Origin: Trema orientale | Lineage: Eukaryota > Streptophyta > Magnoliopsida > Rosales > Cannabaceae | Direction of reading: 5' to 3' | Assembly (NCBI GenBank): GCA_002914845.1 | Contig: JXTC01000263.1 | Span: 348,968-412,967, forward strand | DNA: 64,000 nt | In this document: positions 13,448 to 25,910 of the stretch, in pieces | Position numbering within the stretch: the first letter of the stretch is position 1 | Layout: every line of letters begins with the position of its first letter | Program-made: the position numbers and the translations under genes | Notes under the pieces: generated by a model | What the model saw: the letters and a program-made list of their open reading frames with translations, nothing else | Database searches by the model: none | Told to the model about the DNA's origin: nothing

Positions 13448-14107
13448 GGAAGCTAGAATAGGGGAGCGGTTCCTTGTCACTAAACAAAGTTACAGAGTAA
13501 CAAACCTAACAGGTGAAAATTACAGAACATCGTTTAGAAAATTAAGCAAACGAACCAAAAATGACAGAATGGAAGAAATTTGCATCAATCGTTGTCGTCC
13601 AAGTAACCACGGTTCTCTGAAGCATTTTTTCAAACACCTTTCGTGCAGAGACAAAATACCTAGAATTCTTACACACATTACATCAAACTTCTAAATCCAA
13701 ACCGAGAGCTATCCTCTAAATCCATATTATCAAATTTCATATTGCAAAAATTGCGGAAGCCTTCAATATCGAAAACCCAGTAACCAAACGCAGAACACCA
13801 AAAAAGAAAAATATATAAAGTACAAAAATTAAACTGACCCAAAAAAAAAAAAAAAACCAAACAACAGGACATTAATCATTCGTATAAACAAAAAATAATA
13901 TACATACATATATATATATATGAAGAAAAGTATGATATACCATCACAAACAGTAATCAAGCATGCATTAACATCTTAGAGAGACAAAACAATCTCAAAAT
14001 TAATCTCTCAATTCTCAAGCTCAAAATTAATTATCAATAATCTCAACACTGAAATAGTCAAATTAACTAACAAGTTAGAAAAAATAATAAATATAAAGAA
14101 AAATTAC

Positions 14108-14205
14108 CTCTGCCTGCCGAGGCTCTGGGTCCTGCTGCCTGCCGAGGCTCAGTGGCTGCGTGCTGTGAGCGAGAGACCCCAGATGAGCAGGATGCCGCCT
14201 GTGAG
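14108..14205 (-). other. Predicted 5' untranslated exon of POP4
   Basis: A relatively GC-rich segment ends, reading minus, in GGCAGAG followed by a consensus donor (GTAATTTT) at 14107. It could splice to an acceptor (TTTGTTTAG) about 40 nt upstream of the POP4 ATG. The direct repeat GCCTGCCGAGGCTC occurs twice. This is inferred from splice signals only. Its 5' end abuts the right inverted-motif array. Confidence 0.4.
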
Positions 14206-14221
14206 AGATGGCCCTAACTCA

Positions 14222-16020
14222 TTGTCTTTACTCATTGTCGTTTATCCCCTTTTTTGTCGTTTTTAATCCATTGTTCCCTTCTCTTATGTTGTCGTTTTAA
14301 CTCTTTGTTGACTTTTCCTCACAGTGACCTATGGCTACATATTTAAAACTTATTCTAATGCTTTCTCTGTTTTGACTACTGAATTTACCAAAATACTTTC
14401 TTTTAATCTATTGTTCCCCTTCAAGTACGTTGTCGTCTTAATTCTTTGTTGTCTTTTCTGACAATGACCTACTCCTACAGTTTTAAAACTTATTCTAATG
14501 TATATCTTTCTCTGTTTGACTATTGAATTTACTAAAAATACTTTTTATAACTTTAAAGATATATGTCTAGAAAATAATTGGAATCAAAATGTATAAAAAT
14601 GTAATTATTTTCTTTTTTAATTAACTTTCGTTTTTAGTGGTAATTCCGGTTTTATAAATCCTTTTTAGTTTTTTTTTTTTTTTGAGGTAATAAATCTGTC
14701 ATTATAAAAAAGTTATGGGGATGGCTACGGTAGGGGTGTCCATACGTAGGGTCATGCCTTAATTATCGTTGGATGAGAATCTGTGGGGAATAACGGGAAT
14801 CTGTGGAGAATCTATTTATATACAGATTCCCATCCAACGGTGAATAGACAGGGCCCTACGTAGGGGCACCCCTACTGTAGACGCGCCCAAAAGGTATATT
14901 TACAATAACAAATTGAATTGGAAGACAAAATTTCTCTAATAAATAAGCTAATTTTCCAATCTTAAGACTATCTTAGCCAAACCAAACGTAACTGGTTGAC
15001 TACGACACTAGGAAAAAAGCAAAAAAAGCAAAAATGCATTCAACAGTAACCAAAACTGTCAATGCATCCCACTACAAAAATTGGTTCCCCTAAAAAAAGA
15101 AAAAAAACCTTGTTGCTTTTCTTAGTTGCTGCCATTTTAAAATTGATTGTCGTTTATGAGTAATCCATTACCGTTTAACTCAACAGTTGCTGTTTCTAAT
15201 CCATTGTTGTTTTCTTCATAAATGTCGTTAACCATTTTTTTTTTTTTTGGTTCTCAATTCATTGCCCTTTTTAAGTTTTTTCTTTTCTCCAAAATTAATC
15301 TACTGTCGCTTTTATGTCTTGGATGTTAAATCATCTGCTGTTCTCTTATCAATATGGTTTTTTATTATTTGTTGTTTTTATTGTTTGTTGTTGTTTCAAG
15401 TCAGCTTTGTTTTTAATTCGTTGTCGTTTTTACTAGTTATTCGTAGCATCTTAAGTCCTTGTTTTTCTTAATCGATTATTGTCGTTTTAAAATAAATTGT
15501 TATTTTCTTGTCTCCGTCGTTCTCTAGATATTTGTTTCTTTCTTTCTTTTGTCTTTTTTTAAAAATGAAACTGAAATTTCATTAGTCAAATAAATATAGA
15601 TAGTTGTTTCTAGTACATTGTTGTTTACTAAAGGCCATATTGTCTAGTCGTTGTCGTTTCAAGGTTCAATTTTGCCTTTTTTTCTTCTTTTTTTTCTTTC
15701 CTGTCGTTTTAACATCATAGAATTATCTTTCTCAATTTCGCCTGCTTAAAGTTCGGTTCATTTGTTGTTTTTCATGCCACTGTCATCTCTATCAGTAGGC
15801 ATTGTTTCTTACAGCCGTTATACATTCGCGTTTTCAACGACACTGTGGTTTCCCCTCAATTGTCGTTCTTACTATAATTCGATGAAATTGTCGTTCCAAT
15901 TTCCAAGCCATTGTCGTGTTTTATAATGCTTGATTATTTGAGCTGAAAGTCGTTTTTCACCACGCTGTCGTTTCTTTCACTTAAAAGCCAAAACTTTTGC
16001 CTCTCTGTCGTTTGCAGTTT
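14222..16020. repeat. Right arm of inverted TGTCGTTT-motif array flanking POP4
   Basis: Dense copies of TTGTCGTTTT, the complement of the left-arm motif, occur near 14229, 14249, 14292, 14432, 15147, 15482, 15650, 15703, 15860, 15893 and 16006. Blocks at 15110-15225 and 14222-14310 are reverse complements of left-arm blocks at about 9814-9905 and 10771-10865. POP4 lies entirely in the loop between the arms, and its presumed promoter would fall in this arm. Confidence 0.6.
14716..14888. mobile_element. Palindromic MITE inside the right arm
   Basis: The left half (CTACGGTAGGGGTGTCC, CGTAGGG, then CGTTGGATG) is mirrored by the right half (CCATCCAACG, CCCTACG, GGGGCACCCCTACTGTAG). The whole 170 bp can fold back on itself. 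The ends suggest a small inverted-repeat transposon, but I could not read a target duplication confidently. Confidence 0.5.
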
Positions 16021-16413
16021 GCACACACGAGTCATGAGTCTCTCCGATGAGTAAATTGGAACAGATTTCAAGATTCGTTTAAGACCGAACTAGAGAATAC
16101 AAATTTCTTAACATAAAACTTAAACCTAGATTTATTGGTATTTCTCCTGGATCAAAATATTAGTTTTATTTTGAATTCCACGTAAAAATTCTATTAAAAA
16201 ACACAGAGAGCAACTACTAGAGAATAAAGGAGGAACTTTTCTCTAGATATGAAAAAGAAAACACTGGAAGCATCTCACAGCAAAATAGTAGTGACATAAA
16301 TACAGTCAGTCTGAAGTTTCACAACCAACTAAACAACATTTTGATTTTAAATACAAAATCAAAGGACTGCATAAACAATAATTTCATAGTAACACACGAG
16401 TACCAAACTGCGT

Positions 16414-17834
16414 TTAATCATCATCCTCAAGAACACTCCGACGCCTCTGAATCTGGGAACAAATAATTCAAAGGAAAATTCCAAAATATTCAGATACAAA
16501 ATGAATGCTAGCAAAATGAATTTGGTTATAGATTAGATAGCAACGGCTTACTGTCACTCTGGTCTGTTTAGTTGTTTGGTTGTTGATCTGTTCCAACAAT
16601 GATATCAGCTTTTCTTCAGAAACCTGCAAATAAGATATTGAATATGGCTTCCTATTTGATCAAATTTACTCTGACAGGATTTCACGGCATCAAAGAAATA
16701 CGAAAAGGGGACCTTACCTTTTCAACAATCTGACCCATTTGAGCAGCTCTCAGTAAAACATCTTCAACACCCCTTGCCTTCTCGGGTTTCACCAGAGCGA
16801 TACGAGCAACTGCAGATACAGTAATGTGGTCAGGGGATGATGTTGTATTACAAACTCCAATTACAAACAAATATACACATCGCTAGAGACATGTCTATGC
16901 ACGCAACTTGACTGCAAAAAGGTGTTTGTTTTTTCAATGGCCATCAAGTTTTAATCCGCTTTCAAATATTCTACCTAAATCAAGTTACTAGTGCGAATTA
17001 TGTAGTTAGAACTTTGACAGCAAGGGGTAACTGAATTAAGTTGATTGTAGATAAACATTCAGCCGAAGTACCCAGTTTAAACATTACATGTTACTGCTGC
17101 TAAAAAGTATCTGATGCAGCACAAGATATATTAACCTAGGATTTAATATTATCATTATTAATTAGGTTTATTATTAGGTTTTATTAAATTTTAAGTAATT
17201 AGAATTTTAGTTGGATTTGGATTCATAGTGCTAGTTGATTTTGGACTTGTTATTTTCCTATCTATAATCACTATTTGTCAAACTTGTTATGAAATATAAT
17301 CAATGAATTTAAATTCTCTCTCTAGAATTTCTCTACCTTCATTAAAACCTCCCAGGCTCCCAGCAAGGTAGTGGCACTCCCTGGAACAAGCAATACTTAC
17401 ATGGAACTCTACATTTTGTTGCCTCTTCCAAGAAAGAAATATGAAACGGTAACCCGGAGGAATAATTTTATGCTTTTATGTTCTTAGAAACATAAAATGC
17501 ACATTGGACACAGAATGCTTAATATGATGATGCGGTTGTTGCATCACTGGGAAATTTAGTGGAAATGGAATTTTATATTTCAACAATTACAGTGTTCTCA
17601 ATAGAGATATGATCCCAAATAACAAGCACAGATGGAATTATACCTGGGAGGATAAGAAATTAAGAAAACCAAGTTCCAAAATCACTAAAAACTTTTGGGA
17701 TAAATAAAGGCTTTTTTTTTTCAGTTACTTTAACGAAAAAAATTTGTATTTGAATCTCCTACCTTTTTTCCTTCGCCCCCCCCATTAATATTTTTAAAAT
17801 TTAAAGATTAAACCTTGCAAAACAACATAACCCC

Positions 17835-17866
<32 letters not shown>

Positions 17867-19189
17867 AAAAGAAACGAAATAATTAGGTTTAGTACCAACC
17901 TCTTTGCATCTTCCTGTGCATTCTGCTGTTCAGAATTTTGTTGATTCGCCTGGTCATGAAATAGTGACATCAGTATGAAAGCATCAATAATGCTATTTCA
18001 CATAAACTAGAAAAGCCTATTTTTTTCAGCAGGAAACAGAAATTTTACTAAACAAAAGGTAAATGATAAAGATCCAATGGCCTTACCACACCATGCTGAG
18101 CCATAAGCTCCTGCATTCTTCTTTGTCTGATTGCTTCTAATTCAGGATCAGCCTAATTAAAGAACAAATGGCAGTAATTAGACGTATAAACACACACACA
18201 CACAGAGACACACATGCATACATTCACATACAAATTGTACACTTATATAAAGCTATGAGTGTCTGTCTTGGTGTGCACATCTGTGTTAACTGTTAACTGA
18301 AGTGAAGAAATAAAGAAGGTTTCCAAAATAGCAGCAAGGGTAAACAAGAAGCTTCGTGAGAATTTTCAAAAAATAAAAGCGGCTGCCAGCTAGCTTGCAA
18401 TTCAGTTCAGATTCTCCCTACCCATTTATCAAAAAATTCCAGATCCAATTGGCAGCTGCCAGTCTACCGCAGTTACTAACATTTAGAAGCATATGAATAT
18501 CAAACCTTTCTTGTAGATAGATACATGAATATATGATTCTATTCAGAATTTTGTGCTTTGCATTATATTTCAACTTGATTCCTCCACTTTCTTATTCTAG
18601 CTCAACACAAGATCTTTCAAAAATAAAAAGACTAACGAGAATCACAAATATTTTTCAGGAGTTCTGTATTTTCTCACTCTGCCAAACTCACAACTTAACT
18701 ACGACCCTTCTGAATATGAAATATTTTTTGCGTTTTTAACAATTAGTTTTAAAAACTCATAATACTATCGTCTAGTGACAGCCCTTTGGAACATGAGGAG
18801 AGCTAGCATCAGACATGACTGATGCATTCTAGCAACTGGCAATACATTAAAGCATGGACACTATCAATCTCTTTGGGAACAATTTTAGATCTACATGGCT
18901 TTGGTTCTATCACTTCAATCAAAATTAATGTTTAGCTGTCACCAAAAGCATAGTTAAATTAAAAGTATAAACACTCTGCTCTGTTTAGCCTACTTATTTT
19001 CCTATAGCTAACAAACTTAACCTTAAAAATACAACTCCAAAATCGAATTTGTGCAAGAATGCAGATTCGAACTCAAAATTTCATAAAATGGGCATTCTCT
19101 AAATTCAACTTAAACTTCCACTAAGCTTGAGTTACTTCACAAACCATCCCAAAAAATATAAACATCTATAATATATGTGTATATATATA

Positions 19190-19229
<40 letters not shown>

Positions 19230-19576
19230 ACTAGTCAATGGTCAATCTTGGTCACCCAACATACTTATCATAAATACCTATCATAACCAGAAAATCATTC
19301 AAGTATAAACAATTGAGACCCAAAGCAGCTCAAGGAAAAGGAAAACGAAATCAAGTCAGTCACTAAAAAATTAAACCCATCGCTGAAACGGCCTACTAAT
19401 CTAAGTGTAATCGCTACATACATACAAAGGGCAATTGAGAAACCCTAAAACTGTGTTTGGTAGCAGAGAAAATGAAGGAAACAACAAGAAAAAATATTTA
19501 AAAAAAAAAAAAAAAAAGTGTGAAGAGGGAAAGGGGGGGAAAAAAATGAAAAGGGCAATAAGAATAGAATTACCAT
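16414..19576 (-). CDS. PDCD5: PDCD5/TFAR19-family DNA-binding protein, one exon missing from this sequence
   Basis: Visible coding exons on the minus strand are 19576-19574 (ATG only), 18152-18087, 17949-17900, 16809-16718, 16623-16552 and 16452-16414. They encode ADPELEAIRQRRMQELMAQHG, then NQQNSEQQNAQEDAK, then RIALVKPEKARGVEDVLLRAA, then VSEEKLISLLEQINNQTT and a C-terminal IQRRRSVLEDDD. This is the PDCD5 helical-bundle family, small nuclear/cytosolic proteins linked in animals to apoptosis and chaperonin binding. The exon for the conserved EAEERRQMMLAQILSSEARER segment should lie at 16810-17899 but is absent. The flanking phases require a length of 2 modulo 3, and 65 nt fits the family exactly. 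A 25-C run sits in that intron, so an assembly fault is likelier than gene death. The remaining exons show no stops. Confidence 0.85.
17831..17865. repeat. C25/A10 homopolymer junction, probable assembly scar
   Basis: Twenty-five consecutive C are followed by ten A. Such a run is out of character with the rest of the window. It lies in the PDCD5 intron from which a conserved exon is missing. A shorter C8 run lies at 17776-17783. Confidence 0.7.
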
Positions 19577-19838
19577 TGGGAAAGAGTGTGTTTTGAGCTT
19601 CGATCTACTTGTTCTCTTCTCTTCTCTCCTCAGTCCTCACCAGCAAATACAAACAAGAGTGTCTCACCTTCTAAAACTTTGCGTTTTGCAGACGCGACCC
19701 TCATTTATATCTTTTCGTTACAATTTCTCTTTTTACTTTTTTGCATTAAATAAAGTGAAAAGAAAATAAGAAATACACCTGAAAAAACAAAAATACCCGA
19801 AAGTAAAAAAAAAGTTTTAAATCGTTTTTTTTTCTTTT

Positions 19839-19873
<35 letters not shown>

Positions 19874-21479
19874 TAAGAGTTTGTTTAGATTCACTTCTAG
19901 ATTTTTTGTTTAAATAAATTAAAAATAGAAGTAAAGATTTTGTTTCAGTTTTCAATTTTTATAAACATGAAACATATTTAGCAAACATTATTTAACTATC
20001 TGTTTCTAAAAACAATAAAATATAAATAACGAGAGAAAAAATTATATAGACTCATATATATATATATATATGCACTTGTTTACAAATATGTGTATATTCT
20101 TTTATTTTTGAAATTTTTTTTAAAAAATAAAGGTATTAGAAATTTTTTATTATCGCTTTTTTTGAAGTTTTTGGTAACAATTTTTAAAAACAAAAAATCA
20201 AAACAAGGTTACCAAGCAAATTTCTAAAAAAAATTTCCATTTTTCTGTTTGAAAAAACTAAAAATAAGAAATGAAAGTTAATCCAAACAAGTCCTAACTC
20301 TTTATTTATTTATTTTTTACTCGAGGGTTCAAACTTTAGCCTTCTATGTTGAGAGAAAATGTATCCGTAATCATACTCTATTTCTAAAATATGTTCCTAT
20401 AGACATATAATGTTGTGATACAATATATTTGCTTTGTGTATGATTGTTACTAGCATAACTAGAGATGTAACTTAGGACCGCGATCCATTCTTAATAGTTC
20501 CCTAAAAAAATCTTAATAGACTATCTTGCTCTCAATAAGAACCATTTTATGCCTAAATATTTTACCTGTAAGGATATTTTAGTAGTTTTAATATATTTCA
20601 AATCTTATTCTTAGTCTAAGTAAACACACAAATGAGCTCTAGAATGATTCTTGTTCTAGTTAAAAAGAATAAGTGAAAAAAACCTAAAGAAAATAATAAT
20701 TAGTTTTCTCGTTCTTTTAATTTAATTCATTGTCTATCTAATTTATTATTAATTACTTGTGAAGTAAACATGCCATTAGATTATCCCACCTAATCAATGA
20801 TTCAATTTTTTTTTTCTCTTTTCGGTAAGAGGGATTTTTTTGTTTCAAGTGTTTATCACTTATAAATATCTTAAAAAAGAAAAGGAAAAAGAAAAGGAAA
20901 AAGAAAAAAAAACTTTTTGTTAATCATTGTCCCGGACGAACCCAAAAAAAAAAAAAAAAAAGAAAAAACAAGGGCACGATGATCGATATGCTTTAATAAG
21001 ATGCAAGTTGGTCCATTTTCAACTTTAACTTAACCCCACAATTTGCAAAATTTTATATCGAATTTCTCAGATTTGCAGACGACAAAATTAAAAGAAAAAA
21101 AAAAAAAAAAGAGAGAGAGAGAGAGAGATATAAATTTAGTTACTGTTAACGCAGACAAGCCTAAAATCATCAAATCCATGCACGAATAAAAATAAATAAA
21201 TAAAAAAGAAATCCGACAAAAATCTAAGATTAATTTATAATGTTAGTGGGACCCACACGAGGTTGATCATGTGATCAGATGGCCAGGAAATCGCAAGTGG
21301 GCAAATCTTAAATCTCAGAACTTGAACTCAGCCACATACGATTTCAGCTCAAGCTGCTTCTGCTTCTTCTTCATCATTCAGTGATCACTGATCAGTAGTT
21401 CTAGTACTAACACTACTCGAATCTCAGAGCTTCAGACCCAGAAATCTGAGAAATTTCTTTGGAGAAGGAGACTCGGAAA
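19577..21479. other. Intergenic region between divergent PDCD5 and methyltransferase genes
   Basis: This 1.9-kb interval should hold both promoters. The PDCD5 5' leader occupies about 19577-19660 and includes CT-rich sequence. Microsatellites include an (AAT)n tract at 19843-19874, (TA)n at 20047-20072 and a (GA)n tract at 21111-21128. The methyltransferase leader is probably about 21300-21479. No further gene is visible. Confidence 0.5.
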
Positions 21480-22622
21480 ATGGGTTTCACAATGGGTCTG
21501 AACCTCCTCCTCCTGGTGGCTATGGTGGCCACCAACATTCTCTCTCTCTACCACCTCTCTTCCAGCATTCAGCAGCAAAACCCCAAACCCCCTACTCCTC
21601 ACCACGTCCCTGACTACCTCGTTCACCAGCTCCAAACCATACGCGCCACCATCAACCACCTCACGCGCCACCAGAACAACCCTCCGGACCACTCCGTTAC
21701 CAGACCCACCGCCACCTCGATTCCTTCCGATCTCCTCCTCTACTCCCACCTTTCCCCCATAGCTTCCTCCTGCCACAACCACCCCGAGCTCCTCCACAAG
21801 TACATGAACTACACCGCTTTCTCGCTCTGCCCTCCTGGATCGGACGACGTCGTTGAGGCCCTCATCCTCCGCGGCTGCCACCCTCTCCCTCGCCGGAGAT
21901 GCTTCTCCAAAACCCCACCAAAGCCCTCCTCCTCTTCTCTCCCGCAAAACCCTTTTCCGGCGAAGCTCCTCGACGACGCCGTCTTGTGGAGCAGGTACTC
22001 TCCTTGCAAGAGCTTCGATTGCTTGAATCGGTTGAACCCCAACATGGGTTTTGATATGAGCAACGAGATCTCCAATTTCATGGCTTACAAGTCCGAATTG
22101 GACCTCCCCATTCCGCAGCTGCTCCAGATCGCCAAGGCGGCGAGCTCGGTGCTCCGGCTCGGGCTGGATATCGGCGGCGGAACGGGGACTTTCGCGGGGA
22201 GGATGAAGCTCTACAATGTCACTGTTGTGACCACGACGTTGAACGTCGTTGCGCCGTATAATGAGGCGGTGGCGCTCAGAGGGCTCGTGCCGCTCCACGT
22301 GCCGCTGCAGCAGCGGTTGCCGGTGTTCGACGGGTCGGTCGACATCGTGCGGTGCGGCCGGGCTGTAAACCGGTGGATTCCGGCCGCTACGCTCGAATTC
22401 TTGCTGTTTGATGTGGATAGAGTGTTGAGGGCTGGCGGGTACTTGTGGTTGGATCATTTTTTCAGCAAAGGAGTGGATCTTGAGAAGGTTTATGCGCCTT
22501 TGATTGGGAAATTGGGGTACAGGAAGGTGAAGTGGGCGACTGCGAGTAAGACGGACTCAGCTGGTTTGAAGAATGGGGAGGTTTACTTGACTGCTCTGCT
22601 TCAGAAGCCTGTGCCCAAATGA
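21480..22622 (+). CDS. Type II membrane S-adenosylmethionine-dependent methyltransferase (At1g29790-like)
   Basis: A single exon of 380 residues. The ATG at 21480 is the first in frame; upstream the frame lacks an ATG. Residues 5-24 (GLNLLLLVAMVATNILSLYH) form one hydrophobic segment behind a very short N-tail, so a type II Golgi/ER protein with a lumenal catalytic domain is expected. The SAM-binding motif I, LDIGGGTGTFAGRM, is at about residue 229. It is followed by NVTVVTTTLN, then DIVRCGRAVNRW and the late motif GGYLWLDHFF. Codon use is GC-rich compared with its surroundings, which creates a long but meaningless antisense frame. The family resembles Arabidopsis At1g29790. Its substrate is not established, and I infer only a methyltransferase fold. 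Confidence 0.85.
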   Translation: MGFTMGLNLLLLVAMVATNILSLYHLSSSIQQQNPKPPTPHHVPDYLVHQLQTIRATINHLTRHQNNPPDHSVTRPTATSIPSDLLLYSHLSPIASSCHNHPELLHKYMNYTAFSLCPPGSDDVVEALILRGCHPLPRRRCFSKTPPKPSSSSLPQNPFPAKLLDDAVLWSRYSPCKSFDCLNRLNPNMGFDMSNEISNFMAYKSELDLPIPQLLQIAKAASSVLRLGLDIGGGTGTFAGRMKLYNVTVVTTTLNVVAPYNEAVALRGLVPLHVPLQQRLPVFDGSVDIVRCGRAVNRWIPAATLEFLLFDVDRVLRAGGYLWLDHFFSKGVDLEKVYAPLIGKLGYRKVKWATASKTDSAGLKNGEVYLTALLQKPVPK

Positions 22623-25535
22623 GTTGAATCTTGAGGTAATGAGCTCTTGATAACTTGTTTGCCTTTGTTGGTTTTTCAATTTTGAATGCAAGATTTAAGC
22701 TTCATGTACTCTTGATTAGTCCCTCTCTGAGAAATTTTAGTTGGCGGGTGGCTATAATTTCGTCTCCTGAAAGTAGATCGAAGTGTCATATTAGTATGTT
22801 AGTTGGGGTGAATGTTAGTGTGCACCGTTTCTTTGGTAGAAAAGTTTGGTTGTAGGATTAATCTCTAAGTTGTTTGCATCTGTGACTCTATGATATTTAT
22901 GGTGATGGGTGGTTCAGATCTCTGTGAGAAAGTCTACTATAAGATTTCTCTATGTTCGTTTGAAAATGCTGTGAAGTTTTGATGGATCAAGTACAACAGG
23001 AATGTTTAATGTTTTTATTTTGTTGACATTGGTTGGTTGCATTTGGTTGTACTCAATTCTCAAATTACCAGGATCTTAGGGAGGAAGATCCTGCTTGAAA
23101 TTTGTACTCAATTTCTTCAAAAATTGCCTCTTTTTATTGCTGGGTTCTTGTTGATGCTTCTTGAGTCAATTATGATCCAAGTTTTTAAGGAAGTATAATT
23201 TGTGTATTAAAAAAAGTATAGGATTTTTATATTATAGGAAGAGGGTTTATCGCATTCTACTATTTCATTAAAGCATCTCTGGTTATTAGATTTTGCATCT
23301 TAATTGGTCAGATAGACTCTTTATGGAGTTCAAACTTCAAAGATAATGAAAAACTCAGTGAACCCCTAGCCCGTAAATCCCTGATTTGGTATGAATCATG
23401 ATTTGTTAGCACTGTTTTAGATTTGGTAATGCAAATAAATCTCTGGTCTTCAGTGGAGATTAATGGTTATTAAACAGATAGTGAAACATGCTTGATGTTA
23501 GATTCATGGTTATTAAATAGATAGAGAAACATGCTTGATGTTAGATTTGTTTAACAATAATAGATCTGATTCACTGCCCTGTATTAGCAGCATTATGCGT
23601 TTGTACCCTTTCTGATTCCGGGAAACGAAAATATGTTCTATCAAAGAAGTCCCATCTTATAAGAATGTAACCTTTTTAACCATTTTGTAAAAGTGCATAT
23701 TGACAGGGAAAACTGTCTCAGTTTTTCCCCCTTATTTTGTTGGAATCATAGTGAGTTTCCCAATACTTACATTTGAATTACCTTCATTGCATTAGGAAAT
23801 CAAGCAAATAGGAAACTAGAAACTCTTCAACTTTAGTTGCACACTGTAAGTTGACTTGATATTCCACCATATCATTTTATTACATTACATGAATAGTTTA
23901 AGCATTTATACTGCTATGTATCACCAATACTTTTTTGACCATTTGCCTATTCATGTGTCAACATTGGACTCGGTATAGTCCCATATAGTTTTGCATGACA
24001 ATTTCTGACTAGTGATTATTCATCACTCGTGATCTTTAGCATTTTTCGTAATCAAAATGTTTATTGTCTTTGGTTGTATTTGAGAGTTACTTCTTTTATC
24101 TTACTGATTCTTATCGATATAAACTGGCTTGCAGGAAGGCTTTGCTGTTTGGACTTCAGAGTAGGATTACTCTGTCCAAGATTTGAACTTTTCTCACACC
24201 TAGAAGATGGAGGAGGCCTTAAGATCGAGTAAGAAAAGCAACATATTTATTTCCACTTAAGTGGGTTATACTTTCTCGTTTTTTGTTGGCTATCAAGGTA
24301 GGCAATTGTGGAATAGTAGATAAACATAGTGGGACGAAGATGAATCTGTAAAATCCACCAAAAGGTCGATCCAAGTGAAGAAAAGCATTTCCTGAAGTAG
24401 TCATCTTTTGTTGGCATCTAGACTGCTTGTATGATAAAGTTATTCCTTTAATTTTTTTAGAAATAAATATGCAGAACATTGTGAAAAGGGCAAGCTTTAA
24501 GAGACAGCTGAAAAGGGTTTAAAAGGGAAAAAAAAAAAAGAAAGTTTTATGAGATTGTTGGTTTCATGCAAAAAGGTCTGATTCCTTGCTCCAAAAAAAA
24601 AAAAAAAAAAAGAGCTCTGATTCCATGCTAGAAAAGCCATGCTAAATCTAGTTTGTCCAACTCCAACAGCTTTTCAACTTTTAGAAAATCGAATATTATG
24701 AAAAATTTTTGCATTATGTTCCGTTTTATTACTTGGGCATTAAGTGGTCCTTCATTCTTCTTTTATGGCCATTTTTTTTTTCTTCTCTAAAAATTATTCT
24801 GAGAATGTACAGGATGAAGAACTGGAAATACTCAAGATCTTTTACCAGTTTAGTTTAGTTCATTTTCCATCCTATTACCACATACGAAGGGCATGTTCAA
24901 GAGGTGTCATACTTGAATAAATTATTAAAGTGTCTCTGTATTATTATCATTATCATAAGTCATTGAGTAGTTATGTTTTTGCTCAATTGATAGGTACATA
25001 CATTTGATCAAGTTGAAAAGACCGGCAATAACATATTAGCATATTAGGTACATACCCGTATATTTGGCCTACAAATACTCGGGACTCACTAATGAACTTG
25101 TTCAAATTAAACGAGAGACGTCATGAATGTCATATTACTGTGTTTAACTAGACATATTATTCTGCATTAGTGAATATGTAAAATTAAAATTGATTAAAAG
25201 CTGGTGATGATGATGACTTCAAATATTTAAATTTGTATTGATTAAACTAACATTGATACATAAATTATAATATACCCAAGAGGGTCCAAACTTCGTGAGC
25301 TTGTACTCCAACCGTAGTGAACTTCGGTTCAACTACCAAAAGAATATCTGTGACAAGTAATCTCAGCCAGTTTTCAGTACTTGACTTTGGTTGTCCAGAA
25401 ACGAAACTAGACAAATCCCATTAAGACTACAATAGTAGTCCATTGCCAGTTCATGAGATGGTCATCCCATTAAGACTACAATATTAGTACATCTTATGTC
25501 AACGCCAAAATTTAGCACTTAAGAAGAGAAATAAA
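22623..25535. other. 3' flank of methyltransferase and intergenic DNA
   Basis: The first few hundred bases probably form the 3' UTR. A tandem echo lies at 23464-23548, where two copies of a roughly 60-bp word contain GGTTATTAAA and GAAACATGCTTGATGTTAG. No coding exon is recognisable. The short frame at 24029-24232 has no supporting feature. Confidence 0.5.
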
Positions 25536-25539
25536 TAAA

Positions 25540-25910
25540 AAATAAAAAAAACAAAGAAAAACCTAGTTCAGTTGGTATGATGCAAAATATTAAAAATTTC
25601 ATACTTTCTCGGCGCGCAAACATATATTCTGACAACAAACGGGCCAACGGAGGTTATATATGTGAAACTCTTGACATTGACATTAATGAGCCCTAAAACT
25701 CAGCACAAAAATAGATATGAAGAAAGAAACCGTAAAAGGATGTAGGAAAGAAAATACCTTTTGCTTCTAGCGAGCTAGCTAGTAAGTAAGTAGGCTAATG
25801 ATTCAAGGGCTTGGCAATTGGCATCATGTTGTACTTGTATATATAATAGATGCATGGAGTGCTTGGGAAACACGTCACAGAAGGAGAAAGAGGTTTATAG
25901 GCTTATGACC
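25540..25910 (-). promoter_or_regulatory. Array unit 1: promoter-like module with short exon (hairpin not found)
   Basis: Reading minus, the invariant GCTTGGGAAACACGTCACAG word (complement at 25861-25880) is followed by a TATA box (25838-25848). A candidate first exon then ends at a GTATTTTC donor (25757/25758). The same order occurs in three other units. No hairpin copy lies within reach on the minus side, so this unit is probably a truncated member. Confidence 0.5.

Noticed and set aside
17108-17396. Possible solo LTR or TRIM in the PDCD5 intron
   Set aside because: The segment begins TGATGCAGCAC and ends CTGGAACA, and its composition is suggestive. The flanking 5-bp words do not match, so no target duplication supports it.
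21432-22457. A 341-residue minus-strand open frame opposite the methyltransferase
   Set aside because: It is an antisense shadow caused by GC-rich codon use. It has Arg/Val/Glu-rich low-complexity composition and no domain, and the sense frame has clear SAM-binding motifs.
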